Position numbers and translations under genes: made by a program
Shown: in pieces, positions 1 through 9,417 of the stretch
How the letters are laid out: every line of letters begins with the position of its first letter
Position numbering within the stretch: the first letter of the stretch is position 1
Assembly (NCBI RefSeq): GCF_009861525.1
Contig: NZ_WVHL01000001.1
Span: 558,001 to 622,000 of the forward strand
Length of the DNA stretch: 64,000 nt
Direction: 5' to 3'
From: Pseudomonas sp. LD120
GTDB taxonomy: Bacteria; Pseudomonadota; Gammaproteobacteria; Pseudomonadales; Pseudomonadaceae
Notes under the pieces: model-generated
Told to the model about the DNA's origin: nothing
Seen by the model: only the letters and a program-made list of their open reading frames with translations
Databases searched by the model: none

Positions 1-3000
1 CCTCTTGCAATTCGGTGTTGATCCGCCCTTGCTGCTGCAGCAGGTTCTCGGCGTCCTGGTTGCGCCGTTCGAGGGTTTCCTTGAGGTCCAGCAGGTCCGA
101 AGCCGACTCGAACAAGGCCCGGGACAGTTGCTGCAATTGCGAGTGCCGATCCATTTCCAGGGGATCGAATTCTTCATAGCCCAGGCGCTCGGCCTCCACC
201 TGTTGGCGACTGAGAATGCGCCCTTGCGTTTCGGTGTCCAGACGGCGCAACTGGTCGCGCATGCGTTCGATGGTGGTTTCCATTTCACCGAGGGCGACCC
301 GGGCATCGTTGACCTGCTGTTCGATACGCCCACGGAAGATCGACGTTTCACCCGCCAGATTCACCAGGTCGTCCAGCAGCTCGGCCGATACTTTGACCAT
401 GTCCCCCGCCACCGCCGCTTCGGCCGCCGGCGCTGTCGACTCAGGCTTGCTCGCGGACAACCGCGCGTCCACGCCGACCGTGGGCACTACACGAGGGTGA
501 CTCAGATCATGAATCGCCAGGATCAGTTGGTCTGCCGCCGCAATGGGTTGCCCGGCCCGGGCGGCGTCGAGCATCTGCGCCAGACGGTCGTGGCACTTCT
601 GCAGCAAGCTGAATAGCGCCGGAGTGGCCTGCAGCAGCCCGGCGGAAATGCCTTCGAACAGAAACTCCAGTTCATGGGCCAGATCACCAATGGGGGCGAT
701 TTCCACCATCCGCGCGCCCCCTTTGAGGGTGTGCAGGTCGCGCAACAGGGTTTCCACTTCCTGGCGTGACTGAGGGTCGGCCTGCCAGCGCCCCAGGGCC
801 GCGGCGGAACTGTCGATGATGTCGAAGCCTTCTTCGAGGAAGATCTCCAGCAACTCCGGGTCATGGGCCGAGCCGTCCTCCAGTGCCGCGCTCGGCGCTG
901 CGTCCGCAGCGTTGGCGGCCTGTTGTCGATAAGCCCGAACAGCCTCGACCTGGACCCGGGAATCGTCCAGGGGGCGCTGCCCTTGCAACTGCTCCAGCAA
1001 GAGCGCCAACTGCTCATGACTGCTGCGCAACAACAAGCCCAAAGACTGGCTGTGACTGTAGCGCCGGTCCACCAGCCCTTCGTACAACGACTCCAGTTCC
1101 TCAGCCAGTTCCGCCACCGGGGCCACTTCAGCCATGCGCGCCCCCCCCTTGAGGGTGTGCAGGTCACGCTGCAACGACGACAAGGGGGCGCCGTTCTGCG
1201 GGTCTGCCAGCCAGCGCTGCAAAGCCTGGCCAGCGCTTTCGAGGATATCCACCGCCTCTTCGAGGAAGATTTCGACAATCTCGTCATCCGTCGACGCTGG
1301 GGCCGGCGGCTCCAGACGGGCCGTGGCCACGCCCAATTCGCTGATGCTCAAGACGTGGTTGCCCTCGCGCTTGATCAAACCCGTGGCGGATGGATCAAGG
1401 CCTTCATCCAGCAGTTCACGCAGGGCCCGAAGCCGGTCCGGGCGTGGGCTGACCTGCTGCCCCGCCGCCAACTCGTCGAGCATGCTGAGCAGGGCTTCAT
1501 GGGCGCTTTCAGCTTCATCAAAGAAGCGCTCGCTGACCGCCAGGCTGCTCTCTTCCACCGCGCCGTAGAGATCCAGCAAGGCCTCGCACAGCGCGTCCAT
1601 CGAATGCAGGTCCGCCAGGTGCGCGCCTTCGCCCAGGGTGGTCAGTTCGTCCAGCAGGGCGCTGAGTTCCTGGCGCTCGCCGGGGTGCTGCTGCCAACGA
1701 CGCAACAGGCTTTCAGCATCCAACAGGATGTCCATGCCCTGAGCCAGAAAGTTGCTGATCAATTGCGGATCGCGCTTGACCCGCGGCACCCGGTCCGGGG
1801 CATTGAGCAGGGTTTCCAGACGCTCACCCAGCAGCGCCAGGATCCGCCCCACCAGCGCCCGCGCGCCATCGATGGGCGCCAGCGGAGCGCTGTCCAGCTG
1901 CCGCAGCCCACGACGCAGCAAGCCTTCGGCCTCCAGCAGCAGTTCCACTTCATCCAGGTCCAGGGGGATCAAGTGCGCTCGGTATTCCCGTGTCAGCTGA
2001 TCGAGAGGACTGGCCAGCTCGGCGATCGGCAACACCCCGGCCATGGAAGCGCTGCCCTTCAGGGTGTGCAGGGCGCGCTGCAACTCGTCGCTGACTTGCA
2101 GCGGCACTTGCTCGGTGGCTTGATCCAGAAAACGGTTGATGCTGTCCAGGTGGGTCTGGGCCTCGATGCGGAAGATCTCCAGCAATTGCGGGTCCAGGAC
2201 CTGGTGCTGCGCCGGCAGCGCGACACCTTGATCACCATTGGCCAGGGCATGGGCGCGAGCGGCCAGACAGTCGACGTCATCGCGCTGGCGCTGATCCCGG
2301 GCGGCGAACTCGGCGATCAACTCCGGCAGCAAGTCCAGGGTTTCACTCAGCAACTGCCGGACCTCGGCACTGGCAGCCACGCTGTGCTCCAGCACTCGAT
2401 TGAGCAGGTTCTCCAACGCCCAGGCCAACTCCCCCAGCACCAAGGCACGGACCATGCGCCCACTGCCCTTGAGCGTGTGAAAGGCGCGGCGTAGTTCGCT
2501 CAGGGCGGATTGGCCCTGAGGCAGCACAGCCCATTGCGGCAGGTACTCGCGCAGCACCTCCAGCACTTCTTCGGTTTCTTCAAGAAAGACGTCGCGCAGC
2601 TCGTCGTCCACCGGCTCCTCGTCTCTCGGTGGCGGCAACAGGCTGCCCGGAGTGATCAAGGCCGGCGGGTTGAGCGCCGAGAGTGGCGCGGCCAGCACAT
2701 CCGCCAGGGACGGCGCGACCTCGGGGGCATTCGCTTCCGGCGCCGTCACCTCGGGACGCTGGGGCGCAACCTGTTGCGGCACTGGCGGCGCTGGCACGTA
2801 ACCCAGGGCTGCCAGCCCCTGTTCGGCGATGTCGAGGGTTTTCTCTCCTGGCGCTTCGGGGTCTTGGCTCAAGCGCTCCAGGTAGTAATCCAGGCTGCTG
2901 ATCACGTCCGCCAGATGATCCAGTTGTTGCCAATCCGGCCGCGACGGGTCCAGCAACAGGCGTTCACTGATGAAATGATTGCAGGCGTCCATCAAGCAGG

Positions 3001-4468
3001 CCGCACGGGACAAAGGAATCATTGCCAGGGCTCCGCGCACCTGGGTCAACAGCTCCGGCACCGACACCAACTGCTCGCGCTCCCAGTCGGCCTCGATGCA
3101 CTCGATGATCAGGTCCTTGGCCTGCTGCAGACAGAGCCGCGACTCCTGGATCACCCGTTGGTGGATCTGGGTCAGGTCGGTGGTGGGCAGGCGGCTCTCT
3201 TCGCGGCTTTCCGGCTCCACGGTGCCGACCATCCCGGCCAGGGTCGCCTCGACATACAGCAGGGCTCCGGCCACATCCATCAGCACCGCGTCGTCCGGTG
3301 CGCGCTGGCCCTGGGCCAGGCTCTGCACCACCGTCAATTGGTCGATGATCACCTTGCGCGGCTGGCCAAAGCCCAGCACCGCCAGGGTGTCGGCGATCTG
3401 CCGCAGGGGCGAGAGCAGGCCATCGAGGTCGGCGGCGTGCTGGCGATCGCTGCGCACGAACAAGTCGAGGCGCTCCTTGACCCGCACCAGACCATCGCAC
3501 AGCGCCGCCAGCACCGAGCGCATGGCATCACGATCGGGACCGGCCATGCGCGCCCGCTCGGCATCGACCAGCGTGCTATCGGGCAACGCGTCATCCAATC
3601 CGTAACGTTCTTTCATGGTCAGCATCAATGGGGTGGGATGGCGCGCTTTGGCGATGTAAAACAGAAGGCTTTTAAGCAGCTCGTCGGGGGCCGCCTGATT
3701 GATTCCCGGCATGCCCTGCTCCAGCAGGCGCTTGAGCTCCTTTTCGGCGTCCTTGAGCAGGCTGCGCACTGTCGGGCTGTTGGCGATCACATCCTGGCGC
3801 ATGCCTTCCACCAGGGCCGAGGCGATGTGCCACAAGGGCGCCAGCGGCGCGTCTTGACACAAGGCTTCCAGACGCTCGAACACTTTGGCCATGTGGCCCA
3901 AGCATTGGTCGTCATCCGGCTCGCGCAGCAGGTCGATCAACGCGCTCTGCAGCAGGTGCCGCAGCTTGCGCAGCTGGGTCGCGAACTCCAGGGGTTCGAG
4001 GGCCGCCAGGGCTTTATCGGAGAGCGCTGGCAGGCTGGGCAGTTGCGGGCTGAACAGGCTGGTTTCCGAGAGCAGGCTTTCACCCCGGGCACTGCGCAAA
4101 TCATTGAGCAGCGGCAGCACCACCAACGGCAGATCGCGCCGTGCGCTTTGTACCCGGTCCAGGTACTGGGGCAACTGACCGATGGCTTGACGCAGCAGAC
4201 GCAAGCCTTCGTCGCGCTGGGCCACGCGCTGTTGCTGCAGGGCCAGGGCAAGCTTTTCCATCTCCTCGGCCAAGAGCGCGGCGCCATAGAACTCCACCAT
4301 CAGCAAGCTGCCGTGAACTTGGTGGATACCCTCCAGGCACTGATCGAGGGCGTCCAGGGCCTGGGGATCGTCCGCCAAGCGCTCCAGTGCCTGATGCGCC
4401 TGTTTCAAGGTTTCGGCAATTTCGCCCTTGACCCATTCCAGGGCTACGTAGTCGTGCCGATCCACCAT
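1..4468 (-). CDS. chpA: ChpA/PilL-type chemosensory hybrid histidine kinase, N-terminal 1489 codons (C-terminus off the left edge)
   Basis: Histidine kinase of the Pil-Chp system that controls type IV pilus activity. Only the phosphotransfer region is in the window. Translated on the minus strand from the ATG at 4468 (GGAG-like site just upstream; MVDRHDYVALEWVKGEI opens like known ChpA), it stays open to the window edge. HPt-like signatures are visible: H49 in IHQVHGS, H664 (FHTLKGS), H801 (LHTLKGS), H1104 and H1246 (both LHTLKGG). A similar repeat near residue 943 has threonine where histidine would be (LTTLGEGA), as in the TPt domain described for P. aeruginosa ChpA. From about residue 1360 (VKVSAELLDDLVNLAGE) the kinase dimerisation region begins. 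The ATPase, CheW-like and receiver domains must lie left of base 1. The gene follows pilJ by 23 bp with no pilK between. Confidence 0.95.
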   Translation of the reverse strand, partial: MVDRHDYVALEWVKGEIAETLKQAHQALERLADDPQALDALDQCLEGIHQVHGSLLMVEFYGAALLAEEMEKLALALQQQRVAQRDEGLRLLRQAIGQLPQYLDRVQSARRDLPLVVLPLLNDLRSARGESLLSETSLFSPQLPSLPALSDKALAALEPLEFATQLRKLRHLLQSALIDLLREPDDDQCLGHMAKVFERLEALCQDAPLAPLWHIASALVEGMRQDVIANSPTVRSLLKDAEKELKRLLEQGMPGINQAAPDELLKSLLFYIAKARHPTPLMLTMKERYGLDDALPDSTLVDAERARMAGPDRDAMRSVLAALCDGLVRVKERLDLFVRSDRQHAADLDGLLSPLRQIADTLAVLGFGQPRKVIIDQLTVVQSLAQGQRAPDDAVLMDVAGALLYVEATLAGMVGTVEPESREESRLPTTDLTQIHQRVIQESRLCLQQAKDLIIECIEADWEREQLVSVPELLTQVRGALAMIPLSRAACLMDACNHFISERLLLDPSRPDWQQLDHLADVISSLDYYLERLSQDPEAPGEKTLDIAEQGLAALGYVPAPPVPQQVAPQRPEVTAPEANAPEVAPSLADVLAAPLSALNPPALITPGSLLPPPRDEEPVDDELRDVFLEETEEVLEVLREYLPQWAVLPQGQSALSELRRAFHTLKGSGRMVRALVLGELAWALENLLNRVLEHSVAASAEVRQLLSETLDLLPELIAEFAARDQRQRDDVDCLAARAHALANGDQGVALPAQHQVLDPQLLEIFRIEAQTHLDSINRFLDQATEQVPLQVSDELQRALHTLKGSASMAGVLPIAELASPLDQLTREYRAHLIPLDLDEVELLLEAEGLLRRGLRQLDSAPLAPIDGARALVGRILALLGERLETLLNAPDRVPRVKRDPQLISNFLAQGMDILLDAESLLRRWQQHPGERQELSALLDELTTLGEGAHLADLHSMDALCEALLDLYGAVEESSLAVSERFFDEAESAHEALLSMLDELAAGQQVSPRPDRLRALRELLDEGLDPSATGLIKREGNHVLSISELGVATARLEPPAPASTDDEIVEIFLEEAVDILESAGQALQRWLADPQNGAPLSSLQRDLHTLKGGARMAEVAPVAELAEELESLYEGLVDRRYSHSQSLGLLLRSSHEQLALLLEQLQGQRPLDDSRVQVEAVRAYRQQAANAADAAPSAALEDGSAHDPELLEIFLEEGFDIIDSSAAALGRWQADPQSRQEVETLLRDLHTLKGGARMVEIAPIGDLAHELEFLFEGISAGLLQATPALFSLLQKCHDRLAQMLDAARAGQPIAAADQLILAIHDLSHPRVVPTVGVDARLSASKPESTAPAAEAAVAGDMVKVSAELLDDLVNLAGETSIFRGRIEQQVNDARVALGEMETTIERMRDQLRRLDTETQGRILSRQQVEAERLGYEEFDPLEMDRHSQLQQLSRALFESASDLLDLKETLERRNQDAENLLQQQGRINTELQE

Positions 4469-4491
4469 CACCACTCCAGTCAAAACCTGCG

Positions 4492-6555
4492 TCAGCGGTT
4501 GTCATTCGGGGCCGGGGCCCGAGTGGCCGGCAACGTAAAACCGGACACCGAGCGGCGCAACTGGCTGGCCATTTTCGCCAGGTTGCCGATGCTCTCGGCG
4601 GTCGCGGTGGAGCCGGACGAGGTTTGCGAGGTGATCTGCTGGATCACGTTCATGGTCAAGGAGATCTGCCCGGCCGAGGAGGTTTGCTGCTGAGCCGCGT
4701 TGGAGATGCTCTGGATCAATGCCGCCAAGGTCTTGGACACGCCTTCGATCTCTTCCAGGGCCACACCGGCGTCCTGGGCCAGCCGTGCGCCGCGCACCAC
4801 TTCGGTGGTGGTTTGTTCCATGGAGATCACCGCTTCGTTGGTGTCGGTCTGGATCGCCCGCACCAGGGTCTCGATCTGCCGGGTAGCCGCCGAGGAGCGC
4901 TCCGCCAGCCGCTGCACTTCGTCGGCCACCACGGCAAAGCCGCGTCCGGCGTCACCGGCCATGGAGGCCTGAATCGCCGCGTTCAGCGCGAGGATGTTGG
5001 TCTGGTCGGCAATGTCGTCGATCAGGCTGACGATGTCGCCGATTTCCTGGGAAGACTCGCCCAGGCGCTTGATGCGCTTGGCGGTGTCCTGAATCTGTTC
5101 GCGGATGTTGTCCATGCCATGAATGGTGTTGTGCACCACTTCGTTGCCCTTGTTGGCGATCTCGACCGAGCGCTCGGCCACCGCCGAGGACTCCGCGGCG
5201 TTGGCCGACACCTGATCGATGGACTGGGCCATGTCGTTGATCGCCGTGGAGGCTTCGGCTATCTGCTGCGCCTGATGCTCCGAGGCTTCCGCCAGTTGCA
5301 TGGCAGTGGCCTGGGTTTCCTGCACCGCGCCGGCCACCTGGCCGGCGGTCAGGTTGATCGTGGCCACCAGGTCCCGCAGTTGGTCGACGGAATAGTTGAT
5401 GGAGTCGGCGATGGTCCCGGTGAAGTCCTCGGTCACCGAGGCGGTCACCGTCAGATCACCGTCCGCCAAGTCTTCGATCTCATCCAGCAGACGCATGATC
5501 GCGTTCTGATTGCGCTCGTTCTTCTCGGCGGTTTCCCGCAACTGGCGATTGGTTTCGCGGACCATCACCAGGCCGATGAGGATGATCGAGGCCAACGCCA
5601 ACAAGCCCAGGACATAACCGCCGATGGTGTCCAGCTTGCGGCTGCCGGCCAGGTTTTCGAAGCCGGTGGCCAGCAGCGAGGCTTCATCCAGCAGGGTCTG
5701 GGACAGACTGAAAATGTTGCTCGCCGATTCACGGACCTGGAACAGCTCGGGAGAGGTTTCGAGGATTTCGTCCACCGAACCGGAAACGAACTGAAACAGC
5801 TCGGCAATCTCCGTCAGCCGGGCCCGGGCGTCGGGGTCTTCGACCTGGCTGATCTTCAGTCCCGGGTTGCCTTGCAGCATGCCGTTGAGCACCTGGCCGA
5901 ACCGTGCGGCGTCGCGGCCAAAGGCATCGGCGGCCTGCACCGCATTTTCATCGCCGGCCAGCACCGTATTCACCGCACCGAGAATCCGTTCGGTCAACAG
6001 CGACTGACGCTGGGCCATGGCCACCTGGCTGGCGGGGGCGCCACGCTGAAGCAGGATTTCCACCACCTTCTCGTACTCCACCTGCAACTGCGGCACGGTT
6101 TCCGCCAGGGTCGCGGCCACCTGGTGCAGGGACAACACCGTCTGCTCACTGGCGAGGATCGCGTCGGTGTTCTTCAGCAGTTTTTCCCAGTCCAGTTGCA
6201 CCGCGCGCATTTGCGCGCGCAACGCCACCGGAGCACCCGGCAGGCCGGTGGCCGGGTCGCCTTTTTTCAGGTAGCCCCAGCGCTGGGCGAAGTCATTGCG
6301 CGCATCCCCCAGCAACTTGAACGCCGCCGCCTTACCGGCCGCCGCCTCGGTGGCGTTCTTGGCAATGCGTTGGGACAGCACCCGCAGCTCGCCGGCATGG
6401 CCGATGTACTGCTTGTCGTAGGTGGCCTGGGTGTTGAGGTAAGCGAAGTTGGCGAACAGCAGCATGATGAACACGATCAGTGCGATGAACAGCACGATGA
6501 TCTGCGAGCGACTGCGGGAGCCCTCCAGGGGCTTGCCGGTTTTGGCTTGGGTCAT
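4492..6555 (-). CDS. pilJ: PilJ, type IV pilus methyl-accepting chemoreceptor
   Basis: Membrane chemoreceptor of the Pil-Chp pathway that signals to ChpA through PilI. The protein has 687 residues. TM1 is at about 17-38 ([16 protein letters not shown]), followed by a periplasmic PilJ-type helical region to about 310. TM2 is near 313-333 ([19 protein letters not shown]), then a HAMP-like linker. The cytoplasmic MCP signalling hairpin tip is recognisable as [17 protein letters not shown], then [18 protein letters not shown]. The usual Glu/Ala-rich AAIEAARAGE stretch reads [12 protein letters not shown], which I recall as normal for PilJ. It is third from last in the minus-strand order pilG-pilH-pilI-pilJ-chpA and sits 139 bp after pilI. 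Confidence 0.97.
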   Translation of the reverse strand: MTQAKTGKPLEGSRSRSQIIVLFIALIVFIMLLFANFAYLNTQATYDKQYIGHAGELRVLSQRIAKNATEAAAGKAAAFKLLGDARNDFAQRWGYLKKGDPATGLPGAPVALRAQMRAVQLDWEKLLKNTDAILASEQTVLSLHQVAATLAETVPQLQVEYEKVVEILLQRGAPASQVAMAQRQSLLTERILGAVNTVLAGDENAVQAADAFGRDAARFGQVLNGMLQGNPGLKISQVEDPDARARLTEIAELFQFVSGSVDEILETSPELFQVRESASNIFSLSQTLLDEASLLATGFENLAGSRKLDTIGGYVLGLLALASIILIGLVMVRETNRQLRETAEKNERNQNAIMRLLDEIEDLADGDLTVTASVTEDFTGTIADSINYSVDQLRDLVATINLTAGQVAGAVQETQATAMQLAEASEHQAQQIAEASTAINDMAQSIDQVSANAAESSAVAERSVEIANKGNEVVHNTIHGMDNIREQIQDTAKRIKRLGESSQEIGDIVSLIDDIADQTNILALNAAIQASMAGDAGRGFAVVADEVQRLAERSSAATRQIETLVRAIQTDTNEAVISMEQTTTEVVRGARLAQDAGVALEEIEGVSKTLAALIQSISNAAQQQTSSAGQISLTMNVIQQITSQTSSGSTATAESIGNLAKMASQLRRSVSGFTLPATRAPAPNDNR

Positions 6556-6694
6556 CGATCAGGCCTGTGGCGAGCGGGCGGTCCCGCGTTCAAATACCCG
6601 GGACGCGCACATCGCCCGGACAGCATGGGTTGGTCCAGAAAGGCACGTGCTTCCTGTGATATTGCAAACGGCTTGCACAGCCCCCCAGCATCCG

Positions 6695-7234
6695 TCACGC
6701 CGCCACCTCCAGAAACCCCGGCGAACAGGCCAGGGCGAAAGGGCTGAACACCTGCCAGAGCTGGTCGCGGCGAAACTGTCCCTGCAGGTAAGGATTGATC
6801 GCGGCAGCGGCGACATCGGTCACACCGGGTTCCAGGCGGTCCTGGTCAAAATGCTGCAAACCCACCACCTCATCCACCAGCAGACCGGCGAACAGTTCCT
6901 TGTATTCCACCACCAGCACCCGCCGCTGTTTACGCAACGGCGACAGCTCATGCCCGAAGAACGCACACAGGTCCATGATTGGCAGCAACCGCCCGCGCAG
7001 GTTAGCCACGCCCTTGACCCAGGGTTTGACCCCGGGCAACAAGGTGTAGCGCGGCTCGTGCAACACCTCGCTGATCTCGCCCATGGCGGCCACGTACCAA
7101 TGCTCACCCAGGCGGAAGCCGATGCCACTCCAACGGTGCTGGCGGGTTTCCTGGGACGGCAGGTCGGCCGCCAGCAGGCGACAGCGCTGGTCAATCTCCA
7201 ACAGCAGCTCGAAGGCGGTCTGGGACTCGCTCAT
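6695..7234 (-). CDS. pilI: PilI, CheW-like coupling protein
   Basis: CheW-family adaptor linking the receptor PilJ to the kinase ChpA. The chosen start is the inner ATG at 7234 (MSESQTAFELLLEID), giving 179 residues, close to the 178 of P. aeruginosa PilI; the open frame continues five codons further upstream to 7249. Characteristic CheW-like stretches are present: WSGIGFRLGEHWYVAAMGE, PRYTLLPGVKPWVKGVANLRG and GRLLPIMDLCAFFG. It is 11 bp downstream of the pilH stop and is surely cotranscribed with pilG and pilH. Confidence 0.95.
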   Translation of the reverse strand: MSESQTAFELLLEIDQRCRLLAADLPSQETRQHRWSGIGFRLGEHWYVAAMGEISEVLHEPRYTLLPGVKPWVKGVANLRGRLLPIMDLCAFFGHELSPLRKQRRVLVVEYKELFAGLLVDEVVGLQHFDQDRLEPGVTDVAAAAINPYLQGQFRRDQLWQVFSPFALACSPGFLEVAA

Positions 7235-7245
7235 GGCGTGGACAA

Positions 7246-7611
7246 TCAACCAGCCAGGACGTTGTTCAGGGTCTTGATCAGGGTTTCTTCGTCCACCGGC
7301 TTGGTCAGGTAGTCCTTGGCGCCCTGGCGGGTGCCCCAGACCTTGTCGGTCTCCTGATCCTTGGTGGTGATGATGATCACCGGGATATGACTGGTCTCGG
7401 CATCCTTGGTCAACTGGCGAGTGGCCTGGAAACCGTTGAGGCCGGGCATGACGATGTCCATCAGCACCGCGTCGGGTTTTTCTTCCCGGGCCAGGGCCAC
7501 GCCGTCGGCACCGTTCTCGGCCTTGAGCACTTCATGGCCGTGCTTTTCCAGCATGCCGGTGAGTTTGTACATTTCAGTCGGCGAGTCATCGACGATCAGA
7601 ATACGAGCCAT
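7246..7611 (-). CDS. pilH: PilH, CheY-like response regulator
   Basis: Single-domain receiver of the Pil-Chp system. In P. aeruginosa it influences pilus retraction and acts as a phosphate sink (family knowledge). The start MARILIVDDS at 7611 gives 121 residues, the same length as P. aeruginosa PilH; the open frame extends upstream without a sensible start. The acidic pocket (VDDS), phospho-acceptor D52 (LMDIVMPGLNGFQ), the Thr switch (IIITTKDQE) and the conserved lysine (YLTKPV) are all visible. There is no output domain. It lies 57 bp after pilG. Confidence 0.96.
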   Translation of the reverse strand: MARILIVDDSPTEMYKLTGMLEKHGHEVLKAENGADGVALAREEKPDAVLMDIVMPGLNGFQATRQLTKDAETSHIPVIIITTKDQETDKVWGTRQGAKDYLTKPVDEETLIKTLNNVLAG

Positions 7612-7668
7612 GGTCTTCCCCATACGATATAGGCGTGCGGCCCGCTGTCCGGACACCGCTGTGCTTGT

Positions 7669-8073
7669 CTACTGTGGCGTGAGCGCGACAAAGTCCGGGA
7701 CATGGGCCTTGATGGTGCTCAGCAGTTCTTCCTTGCTGAAGGGCTTGGTCAAAAACTGGTCGGAGCCAACGATGCGCCCCTTGGCCTTGTCGAACAGCCC
7801 ATCCTTGGAGGACAGCATAATCACTGGAATGGACTTGAACGCGCTGTGGTTCTTCACCAGCGCACAGGTCTGATAGCCGTCGAGCCGCGGCATCATGATG
7901 TCGACGAAGATGATGCCGGGATGATGATCGACGATTTTGGCCAGGGCTTCGAAACCATCCACGGCGGTGATGACCTCACAGCCAACGTTCCTCAACAGCA
8001 TTTCGGCCGTGCGGCGAATCGTCTTCGAGTCGTCGATCACCATCACCTTCAAGGCCTTGGAATGCTGTTCCAT
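7669..8073 (-). CDS. pilG: PilG, CheY-like response regulator
   Basis: First gene of the Pil-Chp operon. It encodes a 134-residue receiver that in P. aeruginosa promotes pilus extension. Visible receiver residues are VIDDSKT, phospho-acceptor D58 (IIFVDIMMPRLDGY), MLSSKDG and the conserved lysine in FLTKPFS. There is no DNA-binding domain. The operon start lies in the 243-bp region shared with the divergent gshB. Confidence 0.96.
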   Translation of the reverse strand: MEQHSKALKVMVIDDSKTIRRTAEMLLRNVGCEVITAVDGFEALAKIVDHHPGIIFVDIMMPRLDGYQTCALVKNHSAFKSIPVIMLSSKDGLFDKAKGRIVGSDQFLTKPFSKEELLSTIKAHVPDFVALTPQ

Positions 8074-8316
8074 ATCTGCTCTACCATCGCCCCAGCCAAT
8101 GAATTAGTCCGGTACTGCCGGCCAACAGCGCAAAGCCTTTAAGTTCAAGGCCTCGGCCCGGCGTGCGAGCCTTTTTAGCACACTCTCCCCCTGCAATCCA
8201 TGGACCACGCCAGGCAGTGGTTTTTCCTTGACCCAAGCCCCTCTCAGCGCCACTCTGACGCCACTTTTTCGCCTTGCTTAGCCTTGCGCCCACCAACTTT
8301 TTGAAGGAAGCCCCCC
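8074..8316. other. Divergent intergenic region pilG / gshB
   Basis: This 243-bp region must hold the promoters for the pil-chp operon (leftward) and gshB (rightward). A GAAGGA-type ribosome site precedes the gshB ATG. I could not pick out a convincing -35/-10 pair for either direction by eye. Confidence 0.5.
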
Positions 8317-9288
8317 ATGAGCGTTCGCGTCGGGATTGTCATGGACCCTATCGCCAGCATCTCCTACAAGAAGGACAGCTCGCTGGCCATGCTGCTGGCC
8401 GCCCAGGAGCGCGGTTGGACCCTCTTTTATATGGAGCAGCGCGATCTGTACCAGGGCGCTGGCGTCGCCCGGGCACGCATGCGTCCGTTGCAGGTGTTCG
8501 CCAACCCGCAGAAGTGGTTCGAGCTGGACGCCGAGATCGACTGCCCGCTGAGCGATCTGGACGTGATCCTGATGCGCAAGGACCCGCCGTTCGACATGGA
8601 GTTCGTCTACTCCACCTACCTGCTGGAACAGGCCGAAAGCGCCGGCGTGCTGGTGGTCAACAAGCCCCAGAGCCTGCGCGACTGCAATGAAAAGCTGTTC
8701 GCCACCCTGTTCCCGCAGTGCACCCCGCCGACCGTGGTCAGCCGGCGCGCCGATGTATTGCGCGAATTCGCCGCCGAGCATGGCGACGTGATCCTCAAGC
8801 CGCTAGATGGCATGGGCGGCACCTCGATCTTCCGTCACCGCACCGGCGACCCGAACCTGTCGGTGATCCTGGAAACCCTGACCGTGCTCGGCAGCCAGCA
8901 AATCATGGCCCAGGCCTACCTGCCGGCGATCAAGGACGGCGACAAGCGCATCCTGATGATCGACGGCGAACCGGTGGATTACTGCCTGGCGCGCATCCCC
9001 GCCGCCGGCGAAACCCGCGGCAACCTGGCCGCCGGTGGTCGTGGCGAAGCTCGTCCACTGAGCGACAAGGACCGCTGGATCGCCGCCCAGGTCGGCCCGA
9101 CCCTGCGGGCCAAGGGCTTGCTGTTTGTCGGCCTCGATGTGATCGGCGAACACCTGACGGAAATCAATGTCACCAGCCCAACCTGCATCCGCGAAATCGA
9201 CAACGCGTTTGGCACTCGCATTGGCGTAATGCTGATGGATGCCATCGAAAGCAAGCTGCAAGCCGCCAGCAACAAGCCGCAAGCTTGA
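8317..9288 (+). CDS. gshB: Glutathione synthetase
   Basis: ATP-dependent ligation of gamma-glutamylcysteine and glycine, the second step of glutathione synthesis (cytoplasm). The 323-residue protein begins MSVRVGIVMDPIASISYKKD, the typical GshB N-terminus. ATP-grasp features include VILKPLDGMGGTSIF (about 165-180), RILMIDGEPVDYCLARIP and INVTSPTCIREID near the end. The last dozen residues (after LMDAIE) form a low-complexity KLQAASNKPQA tail. They are encoded by a local AAGCTGCAAGC-type repeat, so the C-terminus looks extended by repeat DNA. The gene lies between the pil-chp operon and a TonB gene, as in P. aeruginosa. Confidence 0.97.
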   Translation: MSVRVGIVMDPIASISYKKDSSLAMLLAAQERGWTLFYMEQRDLYQGAGVARARMRPLQVFANPQKWFELDAEIDCPLSDLDVILMRKDPPFDMEFVYSTYLLEQAESAGVLVVNKPQSLRDCNEKLFATLFPQCTPPTVVSRRADVLREFAAEHGDVILKPLDGMGGTSIFRHRTGDPNLSVILETLTVLGSQQIMAQAYLPAIKDGDKRILMIDGEPVDYCLARIPAAGETRGNLAAGGRGEARPLSDKDRWIAAQVGPTLRAKGLLFVGLDVIGEHLTEINVTSPTCIREIDNAFGTRIGVMLMDAIESKLQAASNKPQA

Positions 9289-9338
9289 TCTGCGTCATCT
9301 GCAGCTTGTCGCTTGACGTTTGACACTCAAGGCTTGAA
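9250..9338. repeat. CTGCAAGC/GCTTGCAG repeat at the 3' end of gshB
   Basis: Multiple short direct and inverted copies of the core CAAGCTGCAAGC / CTGCAGCTTG start inside the last codons of gshB and continue into the spacer. The same family occurs at 58211-58270. It can fold into an imperfect hairpin after the stop codon. Confidence 0.6.
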
Positions 9339-9417
9339 ACCAACATTGCGCTATCATGCGCCGCCTGTGAAACCGTGATGTTGGTTTTGTGATGCCTCCT
9401 GTGATGTCGAAACGCCG

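Noticed and set aside
863..4693. Long plus-strand open frames (543 and 727 codons) opposite chpA
   Set aside because: They are Gln/Arg/Leu-rich shadows of the GC-rich chpA gene on the minus strand, whose own frame has HPt motifs and homology.
4624..6747. 707-codon plus-strand frame opposite pilJ
   Set aside because: His/Gln/Gly-rich antisense shadow; pilJ has clear TM and MCP motifs.
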